A DNA stretch of 10,100 nt from an uncultured Chloroflexota bacterium (GTDB lineage: Bacteria; Chloroflexota; Anaerolineae; Aggregatilineales; Phototrophicaceae): contig CAIVEA010000019.1 in the NCBI GenBank assembly GCA_903904765.1, forward strand, positions 1 to 10,100, given 5' to 3'. A program made the position numbers and the translations under genes. The stretch's first letter is position 1. Every line of letters starts with the position of its first letter. The notes beneath the pieces are model-generated. The model did no database searches. It was given only the letters and a program-made list of their open reading frames with translations, and was not told the origin of the DNA. This document shows, in pieces, positions 1-6,161 of this stretch.

Positions 1-10
1 CCCTCTTATC

Positions 11-86
11 CCCTCTCCGCAGCGGAAAGGGACAATTGGTCGGGGGAACGCCTGCGGCACGCAAGCGTAAATTCCCCCAACCAATT
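11..86. repeat. Composite intergenic inverted-repeat element
   Basis: Two dyads lie side by side downstream of the M20 gene. The first pairs 11-20 with 22-31 (9 of 10 pairs, one-base centre). The second pairs 34-48 with 72-86 (14 of 15 pairs), and its loop holds a smaller nested stem (49-51 with 65-67, 53-56 with 60-63). Read on the minus strand it follows the M20 stop codon, so it could help end that transcript, but no run of T follows the stem. It therefore looks more like a dispersed intergenic repeat or a transcript-stabilising hairpin than a standard intrinsic terminator. Whether it recurs elsewhere in the genome cannot be judged from one window. Confidence 0.5.
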
Positions 87-100
87 AGGGGTGAGGACTT

Positions 101-1336
101 CTACAAACGGCGGGCGGTCAGCGCATACAGCGCCGCCGCCTCCACCAGACTATCCGCTTCAACATATTCATTCACGCTGTGGAACTGGTCACCCAGCGGG
201 CCAAACCCGCACACCGTCGGGATGCCCGCCGCCACCAGCAAATACCCTTCGTTGGCAGGGCCAGCCACCGCGATAGGGGGTGTTACGCCCGTCAGCGCCG
301 CCGTCACCTCGCGCAGCGCCGTGAAGATGGGCGCGTCGGCGGGCGATAAGGCGGCGGGCAAATGGTTAATGCGCTCCAGCCGGAAGCGAATCCCGCGCCG
401 TTCCGCACTCACCGCGTCCAGATGCGCCTGCACAACCGGCTCGACCTGCGCCAAATCCACCTCCGGCGTTGTCCGCACATCCACCAGCGCCTCGCACGAG
501 TCCGGCACGATGTTCACGCTCACCCCGCCACTGATGACCGTCCCCGGCGTGATGAGGGTGCGATAGACATCGAAATACGTATGGGTGGAATACGGGAAGG
601 ACTGCGCTTCCAGCCGCAGCAACAGCGCCGCCATCGCGGTCACGGCATTCGCGCCGCGTGTGCCGGCCTGCCATTCGTCGCCACCGGTGTGCGCCGCCTC
701 GCCCTGACAGGTGATGCGGTAGCGGATGAGTCCCCGATGCCCGATGTAGATGGTGCGCCCGGAATAGGTGTAGATCGCACCGCGCCCGTTCAGCAGCCTT
801 TCGGCTTGCAAATGCCGGATGCCCAGCGTCCCGGTTGCGCCTGTTTCCTCATCCGGCACGCCGATGAACTGCGCCCGCCCCGCCGCCAGCGCCCCCGGCA
901 CAGCCTTTAACGCCGCCAGCGCCCACAGCGCCGCCGCCATGCCGCCTTTGGTATCCACCGCGCCGCGCCCGTAGATGCGCCCATCGGCTAACGTGCCGGA
1001 AAACGGCGGGTATGTCCATGCGGCCTCGTCGCCAGCGGGGACGGTATCGGTATGCCCCACCAGCAGCAGACCGGTTTCGCCCTCCGGCGCGGTGCTGACG
1101 ATCACATTGGGACGACGCGGGTTGAGGGCGCTCATCTGCGTATGCAACCCCAGCGCCGCCGCCGCGTCCCGGATGGCCGCCGCAATCGCCGCTTCGTCGT
1201 GTACGCCGTTCACCGAGGGGGTTTGCAGCAACCGCTGACACAGCCCGATGAGCGAGCCGCGCTGCGCCTGCAAATAGTCCACCAGCGCACGGTCTACCGC
1301 ATCCAGCACGAGCCGCCCACCCTTCGTAAACCCCAT
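101..1336 (-). CDS. M20-family metallo-hydrolase (ArgE/DapE/CPG2-like peptidase or deacylase)
   Basis: A 411-residue soluble enzyme of the M20 zinc-peptidase/deacylase family, which hydrolyses amide bonds in peptides or N-acyl amino acids. Seen directly: GHTDTVP (H95, D97), GRGAVDTKGG (bridging-metal D128), PDEETG (general base E163 and ligand E164), the lid/dimerisation domain from about residue 200 with H216, and the C-terminal FHSVNEYV (H386). Length is normal for the family. The acidic ligand usually found in the GEP segment before the lid domain is not visible: the stretch at about 186-200 reads AIYTYSGRTIYIGHR. Substrate cannot be assigned. No signal peptide is visible, so it is probably cytoplasmic. 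The ATG at 1336 has no clear ribosome site; a GTG at 1309 preceded by AAGGGTGG is a credible alternative start. A terminator upstream separates it from the phosphoesterase gene, so it is probably transcribed on its own. Confidence 0.88.
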   Translation of the reverse strand: MGFTKGGRLVLDAVDRALVDYLQAQRGSLIGLCQRLLQTPSVNGVHDEAAIAAAIRDAAAALGLHTQMSALNPRRPNVIVSTAPEGETGLLLVGHTDTVPAGDEAAWTYPPFSGTLADGRIYGRGAVDTKGGMAAALWALAALKAVPGALAAGRAQFIGVPDEETGATGTLGIRHLQAERLLNGRGAIYTYSGRTIYIGHRGLIRYRITCQGEAAHTGGDEWQAGTRGANAVTAMAALLLRLEAQSFPYSTHTYFDVYRTLITPGTVISGGVSVNIVPDSCEALVDVRTTPEVDLAQVEPVVQAHLDAVSAERRGIRFRLERINHLPAALSPADAPIFTALREVTAALTGVTPPIAVAGPANEGYLLVAAGIPTVCGFGPLGDQFHSVNEYVEADSLVEAAALYALTARRL

Positions 1337-1410
1337 CCGAAATGTTTACAAAGCATACCGTCAAATGAGCATTTATGCTTCCAAAATGGATTGATGGTTC
1401 AGGGCGGAAT

Positions 1411-1440
1411 CAAAAAGCAGGCGCACTCCTTGCGCCTGCT
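1411..1440 (-). terminator. Intrinsic terminator after the phosphoesterase gene
   Basis: On the minus strand a perfect 9-bp stem (GCAGGCGCA with TGCGCCTGC, plus one closing A-T pair) encloses a 5-base loop and is followed directly by TTTTT. In plus coordinates the arms are 1417-1425 and 1431-1439, with the T-run at 1412-1416. It lies about 15 bases past the stop codon of the two-domain phosphoesterase gene and upstream of the M20 gene. It therefore ends the three-gene transcript and separates the M20 gene from it. Confidence 0.88.
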
Positions 1441-1455
1441 CAATCTCGCCGTTCC

Positions 1456-4251
1456 TCAGCGCGGCAGCAGCGTGTAGCGGTCGCTCACCTGCCCGTTCAC
1501 GCGCTGGACGTTCTCGTCCTGCGGCAGATAAGCGCGAACGTATTCCACCACCGTCTGCTCTGGAGTCACGCTCACGCGCAGATGACCGGAACTGCCGAAA
1601 ATCACCCCGCTGAGGTAGCCGTAATCCGCCGCCAGACGGGTGTTGTCGTACTGGGGATGACTGGGCTGCGGCAGTTCTTGATACACGATTCCATCCAGTT
1701 CTTGCCGGACGTAGACATGATCGTGACCGTGAAAGACGGCGTTCACCCGCCCCTCGACCAACAGTTGATGGATGGGTTTGCCCCAACCGGGGCGCTGCAC
1801 ATCGAACCCCGCCGAACCGTCAGCATTGTTACCGCCCCACTCGAACAAATCCGCCACCTCCACACCGCCCCGCGCATCTTTGCCACCCCCCACCAGATGA
1901 TGGATGCAGACGAAGCGGTAGGTCGCGGTGCTGCTTTCGAGCGTTGCCCGCAGCCAATCATACTGCGCCCGCCCCAGCGTCCAGTTCCATCCGCCGTTGG
2001 GATCATCGGGTCGCGGTTTGTCGAGGGTATACCAGTACGGGTCGAGGACGATGAACAGCGCGTCCCCCCACGTCCAGCTGTAGTAGCCATCGCGCACCGC
2101 CCCCAGATCGGGGTCAACAGCCGTCGCGCCGCTGTAGAAGTCATCCGGCTGCGGGTTAGGGTAGTACCGCTGGCGGCTCTGCGTAGACCACAGCGGCAGA
2201 TTGCGGTCACGCCCCCGCGCCAGCAGCCAGCCGAGTTCGCCCTCATGGTTGCCGTTCACCAGATACAACGGCACATCCGCGCCCAACCGCTCGAAATACG
2301 GGCGCAGGTCGGTGAAAGTGGCCTGCACAGCGGCGGCATCCTGCGGCTTGAGCTTCTCGGTCATGAAGGTGTCGCCCAGATTGATGTGAAAATCGGGATG
2401 ATCGCGCACCACGTTCGCCAGCGTGACCGCGTACAGATCGCCGCTGAACTGTGGATCGCGGTTGTGGGGGTCGGCATCCAGCGTAAAAGTGAACGCGCTG
2501 CCGGATGTCCGCTGCGTGTGGAAGGTGTACTCATCCGATTCGCCCGCATCGGACAGAAAGCGATAACGGTAGTCCGTATCGGGGAGTAGATCGGTCAGGC
2601 GCACAGTCTGCGGCTCGCCCGCTTGCAGCACGACGGGCGCAGTCTGCGCCACCGCCCCGCCCGCCCGGTAAGCCACGCTCACCTGCTGCCCCACCGCCGA
2701 CAGCAACGACAGCGTGATCGTGCTGGCCGTCGGGCGACCCAAGATCACCCCCGGCGCAGCCGCCACAGGTGCAACCGTCCCTACTGCCGGAACGGTGTAG
2801 GCATAGGCCATCTCGTCCGGCTGATCGAGGTAAGAGCGAATGTACTCGACGGTGACACCCTGCGGCGCAACCGTCACGCGCAAATGTCCGGTGTTGGGCA
2901 GCGTGTCGCCTGTGGTGAACGCCTCGCGGTTGTAGGCGTTGTAGCCGGGGTCGGCGCACATCGGCACGGTCTGATACACCACGCCATCCCGTTCCTGACG
3001 GGCAAAAATATGGTCATGCCCCTGAAAAAACACCGTTACACCATGCTCCACCATCAGTTGATGGATGGGCAGTTCCCATCCGGGGCGCTTCTGCGCGAAG
3101 GTATCCGCCCCGTTATGCTCTTTCCCGCCCCATTCGTAGTAATCCGCCCATTCCACTCCGCCCCGGCACGCGCCCAGCACATGATGATGGAACACAAATT
3201 TGTAAGGGGCGGTACTCTTCGCCAGCGTTTGCGTCAGCCAGCGATACTGCGCCTCACCCAGCGTCCAACGCCACGGGTCGCGGTTGTCATCCTGACCCGA
3301 CACATTATCCTTGCCCGCCCCGCCCGGATCGGCCAGCGTGTTCCAGTAGGGGTCAATCACCACAAACAGCGCATCTCCCCATTCCCATGCGTAATAATCC
3401 TGTGCCAGTCCGCATTCCGGCTTCGTTTCGGCATCCCCTGTATAGAACCTATCCGGCTCCGGCTGCGGGTAGAAGCGTTTGCGTGCCTGCACACACAGGG
3501 CGGGGATGCTGTTCGCCGTCCCGTCCAGCAGCCAGCCCCACTCCATCTCATGGTTGCCGTTCACTAGAAATAACGGTGCGGAATGTGCCACACTGCCCAG
3601 AAACGGGCGCTGATTCAGGTACAGGCGGGTGATGGCCTCCGGCGTAACTTCTTTGAGTTTGCTGGCGCGGAAAGTATCGCCCAGATCAATATAGAAATCG
3701 GGGTTATCCAGCGCGGCGCTGTTCAGGGTGCGCTGATACAACGCGGGATCGTTGTGCTTGGGCGTGCCAAGGTGCGAATCGGCCTGCACGCCGAATACGA
3801 ACGCCTCACCCCGGCTGCGGCAAGTGACGAAAGTACGCTCTGTGCCAGCTACGAAATCCCCTGCGTCCGAACGGAAGCGCAGGCGGTAGTAGTAGCGCGT
3901 GTTCGGCAGCAGGTCTTGCATCACCGCGACAATCGGTTCGCCACCCGCCGCGCTGATGGGCGGGGTTTGGGCGGTGTATGCGCCGGAAATTGTGCCATAT
4001 TCAAAATAGGCTTCCATCTGGCGGGCGGGAATGATGTTGACCGTTACCGACTGATCGGTGGGGCGCGTGAGCAGTTCAGAACCCAGAATGTCGGGATGGT
4101 TGAGGGTATCCACGCCCGTTTGCAGGCGGGCAGCGCGGGTGATGGCCTGCATCCACACAGGCCAGTCCTGCCAACCATGCAGGGAAAACGCGGCACTGGT
4201 CATCCCGAAAGCAGACAGTTTGAGGAACTCGCGGCGGGTAGGCTGTGTCAT
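1456..4251 (-). CDS. Tat-exported protein with two tandem calcineurin-like phosphoesterase domains
   Basis: A 931-residue exported protein built from two copies of the same unit: a purple-acid-phosphatase-N/fibronectin-III-like beta domain followed by a binuclear-metal phosphoesterase domain. A Tat signal is plain at the N-terminus (TRREFLKL, R6-R7). Unit 1: beta domain about 55-145, then DSH (158-160), GD (191-192), NGNHE (231-235), HHH (355-357), GHDH (411-414). Unit 2: beta domain about 500-580, then DPH (594-596), GD (626-627), NGNHE (666-670), HH (784-785), GHDH (842-845). Both units keep every metal-binding motif, so both may be active. The GDxxY tyrosine of true purple acid phosphatases is absent (GDTFR, GDTFM). 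An Ala/Pro/Val-rich linker at about 487-500 joins the units. The ATG at 4251 has GAGAAGG seven bases upstream. Tat export fits an enzyme folded around metals in the cytoplasm. Substrate unknown: phosphomonoesters, diesters or nucleotides are all possible. Confidence 0.9.
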   Translation of the reverse strand: MTQPTRREFLKLSAFGMTSAAFSLHGWQDWPVWMQAITRAARLQTGVDTLNHPDILGSELLTRPTDQSVTVNIIPARQMEAYFEYGTISGAYTAQTPPISAAGGEPIVAVMQDLLPNTRYYYRLRFRSDAGDFVAGTERTFVTCRSRGEAFVFGVQADSHLGTPKHNDPALYQRTLNSAALDNPDFYIDLGDTFRASKLKEVTPEAITRLYLNQRPFLGSVAHSAPLFLVNGNHEMEWGWLLDGTANSIPALCVQARKRFYPQPEPDRFYTGDAETKPECGLAQDYYAWEWGDALFVVIDPYWNTLADPGGAGKDNVSGQDDNRDPWRWTLGEAQYRWLTQTLAKSTAPYKFVFHHHVLGACRGGVEWADYYEWGGKEHNGADTFAQKRPGWELPIHQLMVEHGVTVFFQGHDHIFARQERDGVVYQTVPMCADPGYNAYNREAFTTGDTLPNTGHLRVTVAPQGVTVEYIRSYLDQPDEMAYAYTVPAVGTVAPVAAAPGVILGRPTASTITLSLLSAVGQQVSVAYRAGGAVAQTAPVVLQAGEPQTVRLTDLLPDTDYRYRFLSDAGESDEYTFHTQRTSGSAFTFTLDADPHNRDPQFSGDLYAVTLANVVRDHPDFHINLGDTFMTEKLKPQDAAAVQATFTDLRPYFERLGADVPLYLVNGNHEGELGWLLARGRDRNLPLWSTQSRQRYYPNPQPDDFYSGATAVDPDLGAVRDGYYSWTWGDALFIVLDPYWYTLDKPRPDDPNGGWNWTLGRAQYDWLRATLESSTATYRFVCIHHLVGGGKDARGGVEVADLFEWGGNNADGSAGFDVQRPGWGKPIHQLLVEGRVNAVFHGHDHVYVRQELDGIVYQELPQPSHPQYDNTRLAADYGYLSGVIFGSSGHLRVSVTPEQTVVEYVRAYLPQDENVQRVNGQVSDRYTLLPR

Positions 4252-4287
4252 CGCATAACCTTCTCAGTGAATTCAATGATCCAGTGG

Positions 4288-4307
4288 CGAAGCCATCATC
4301 GGCTTCG
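4288..4307 (-). other. Small hairpin in the leader of the phosphoesterase gene
   Basis: A perfect 7-bp stem (4288-4294 with 4301-4307) and a 6-base loop lie about 40 bases upstream of the phosphoesterase start codon. No T-run follows in the direction of transcription, so it is not a standard terminator. It sits next to the larger hairpin at 4312-4352, and the two together fill much of the gap between the genes. Confidence 0.45.
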
Positions 4308-4311
4308 TGCG

Positions 4312-4352
4312 CCCCGCCCCCTGCGGACTATCGAAATCCACAAGGGGCGGGG
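4312..4352 (-). other. Strong 16-bp-stem hairpin between the LTxxQ and phosphoesterase genes
   Basis: Arms 4312-4327 and 4337-4352 pair over 16 positions with a 9-base loop. In the minus-strand RNA, 14 pairs are Watson-Crick and the two mismatched positions become G-U wobbles, so the stem is unbroken. It begins 15 bases after the stop codon of the LTxxQ gene. No U-tract follows. It may be a partial terminator, a barrier to 3' exonucleases, or a processing site that sets the ratio of upstream to downstream product in a shared transcript. Confidence 0.6.
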
Positions 4353-4367
4353 AAGGGGTCTTGCCCG

Positions 4368-6077
4368 TTAGCTGAACAGGAAGTCCGTGTTGGAAATTGA
4401 GGGCATACTCACGGGTTGCGAGTAGATGAACGGCTGATTGGCCGTCAGGCCACCGAGCATTTGCTGGCGGAACGACATCAACTGCGCCCGCTGCTCATCG
4501 GTCAGGCTGGCATTGATGAGCGCGAAGTTCTTGGCGAAGAAGTAGACTACCGCGCCATCCTGCTGACCGTAAGCGTCCATCAAGCTGAGGACAGTTTCGT
4601 CATTGATCGTGCCGCCTTCCAGCGAGCGCCGCAGTTCGGTAGAGACGGCGCTGCGCGTGGTCACGATGTCCTGTAGGTACGGCAGTTCGCTGTTCACAAT
4701 GTCCTCGATCAAGGCGCTCTGTTCGGGGGTGAGCGTTTGCAGGAAGGCCTGCCCCATGTCCGATGTCAGGCTGGAGGAGATGGTGTAACCGGGGTTGCCC
4801 ACCGCAGGCGCATCCTTCATATAGAACGCGCCGAAGTACGTCCCCTGCCGTTCCGGGTTGATGTAGGTATCGGCCTCCACCGAACCCGCGTACCAGCTAA
4901 ACAGGTCGCCGGCGTAGGTCATCACATTCACCTTGACATCATGCCCCAGCCCGCGCAGGTCTTCCGGTTCTTGCGGCTGATTCCACGAGGTCATGCCCAC
5001 ACCCACCATGCTATCTAGATACGCCTTCTGATCGCTGGTCAGCGCGTTCAAAATGCTGCTCATCACCTTAGCGCGTTCCAGCGTGATCGCACCATCCAGC
5101 TGGTACAGTTGAGCGGAGTAGTCCTGCACCGCTTGCATATTCAGTCCGGTTGTCCCAGTCGGGATGTCGCCCTCCAGATTGCGGCGGAAGGCATCAATCA
5201 GGGTGAAGCGCATCACTGCGTACTGGTTGATCGCATCCACCTGACTCTCTGCCAGCACCTGCAAAGCCGCCCGTTGATCTGCCGTCAACACATTGAGCAT
5301 GTTGAGCGAAGCGTAGGTCAGGAAGTCGGTATTGTGTCCCATGCCGCTGGGGTCGTTGTCGCGCAGATACTGGAAGCCCCACATATCGGCCACCTTGCCG
5401 GGCGGGAAGAATGTATCGGCGTTGAAATCACCCGTCAGGAACGCCAATGCGCTAAAGGCGATGGTATTACGCTGTGCTTCGGGCGACAGTGCCTGCGAGA
5501 TGTTGAACCCCGCGCCGCCATTCTGCCCGCCGCCACCCTGACCGCCCTGCCCACCACCATTCTGACCACCTTGCCCACCCTGACCGCCGCCCTGCTGCTG
5601 GCCGCACGGTTGCCCATCAGCGGAAGGCGTTGCCGTCACGGTCTGCCCATCAGCAGTTTGCACCGTCGGGCAATCAGCGTTACGCGGGGGCTTCTGTCCA
5701 CCCTGCCCGCCACCTTGCCCACCCTGACCGCCACCTTGCTGCTGGCCGCACGGTTGCCCATCAGCGGAAGGCGTTGCCGTCACGGTCTGCCCATCGGCTG
5801 TTTGCACCGTCGCACAGTCAGCGTTACGCGGGGGCTTCTGTCCACCCTGACCACCGCCGCCTTGCTGCTGGCCGCCACCTTGACCACCCTGACCACCTCC
5901 ACCGCCTTGCTGCTGACCACCACCTTGACCACCCTGACCACCACCGCCTTGCTGCTGACCGCCGTTCTGATCGGGCGGCGGCGGGTTGCCCTGCTGCGCC
6001 TGCGTGGTCAGCGCCGGAGCCAGCATCAGGAGGAGAGCGATTACCATCAGGAGGACGAGACGTGTCTTGCGGTTCAT
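4368..6077 (-). CDS. Secreted Gly/Gln-rich protein with internally duplicated LTxxQ domain
   Basis: A 569-residue exported protein of unknown function. The start is the ATG at 6077, seven bases after GAAAGG, which gives a clean Sec signal peptide (MNRKTRLVLLMVIALLLM..., likely cut after TQA27). Residues 30-190 are almost entirely Gly and Gln, interrupted by two near-identical modules (about 81-110 and 129-158) beginning KPPRNADC, each with one Cys pair (C88/C110, C136/C158). From about 190 a helical domain follows, made of two diverged copies (220-356 and 402-542). Each copy opens with ADT(F/Y) and an FxYxxD segment and has two LTxxQ motifs: LTADQ 264, LTSDQ 346, LTPEQ 449, LTDEQ 525. LTxxQ marks Spy/CpxP-like periplasmic chaperones and metal sensors; a relation is suggested only by the motif. 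It lies 84 bp after the DUF1566 gene and is probably co-transcribed with it. Confidence 0.85.
   Translation of the reverse strand: MNRKTRLVLLMVIALLLMLAPALTTQAQQGNPPPPDQNGGQQQGGGGQGGQGGGQQQGGGGGQGGQGGGQQQGGGGQGGQKPPRNADCATVQTADGQTVTATPSADGQPCGQQQGGGQGGQGGGQGGQKPPRNADCPTVQTADGQTVTATPSADGQPCGQQQGGGQGGQGGQNGGGQGGQGGGGQNGGAGFNISQALSPEAQRNTIAFSALAFLTGDFNADTFFPPGKVADMWGFQYLRDNDPSGMGHNTDFLTYASLNMLNVLTADQRAALQVLAESQVDAINQYAVMRFTLIDAFRRNLEGDIPTGTTGLNMQAVQDYSAQLYQLDGAITLERAKVMSSILNALTSDQKAYLDSMVGVGMTSWNQPQEPEDLRGLGHDVKVNVMTYAGDLFSWYAGSVEADTYINPERQGTYFGAFYMKDAPAVGNPGYTISSSLTSDMGQAFLQTLTPEQSALIEDIVNSELPYLQDIVTTRSAVSTELRRSLEGGTINDETVLSLMDAYGQQDGAVVYFFAKNFALINASLTDEQRAQLMSFRQQMLGGLTANQPFIYSQPVSMPSISNTDFLFS
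5601..5849 (-). repeat. Two 105-bp near-identical copies, period 144 bp, encoding a Cys-pair module
   Basis: Positions 5601-5705 and 5745-5849 differ at five bases by eye. Four of the five are synonymous; the only protein change is Ala to Pro next to the first Cys (DCATV in the N-terminal copy, DCPTV in the second). The repeat lies inside the Gly/Gln-rich half of the LTxxQ gene, with a 48-residue period. The excess of silent changes suggests the module has been kept by selection since duplication. Confidence 0.85.
5861..5990 (-). repeat. Gly/Gln-coding short tandem repeats
   Basis: The plus-strand 10-mer CTTGCTGCTG recurs at 5861, 5906 and 5948 (spacing 45 and 42 bp), separated by runs built from CCACC and CTGACC. 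On the minus strand these encode QQQGGGG and GGQGGQGG blocks in the secreted LTxxQ protein. All spacings are multiples of three, so gain or loss of units by slippage would change protein length without breaking the frame. Similar sequence continues at lower density to about 5510. Confidence 0.75.
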
Positions 6078-6161
6078 CAGATTGCCTTTCGTATATGCTC
6101 TGACTGAGTTACATTTCAAACTTCGATTTGGATACGGCTTGCACCGTGTCCCTGCGATGCG

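Noticed and set aside
1375..2589. Plus-strand 404-residue frame opposite the phosphoesterase gene
   Set aside because: Shadow of a strongly supported gene with paired catalytic motifs; the plus product shows no family signature and would start inside the terminator region.
5510..5990. CRISPR-like array suggested by regular repeats
   Set aside because: Units are codon-phased, vary in length, have no unique spacers, and translate to Gly/Gln blocks inside an intact gene.
5109..6107. Long plus-strand reading frame opposite the LTxxQ gene
   Set aside because: It mirrors the Gly/Gln-coding repeats on the other strand (Leu/Thr/Ala-rich product), has no recognisable domain, and the minus-strand gene has a signal peptide, ribosome site and ordered domain repeats.
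6078..6119. Start of the LTxxQ gene at 6119, and a promoter TTGAAA/TATACG just before 6077
   Set aside because: The ATG at 6077 has GAAAGG seven bases upstream and begins a clean signal peptide. The promoter-like pair would place the transcription start downstream of that ribosome site, so it is unlikely to be real.
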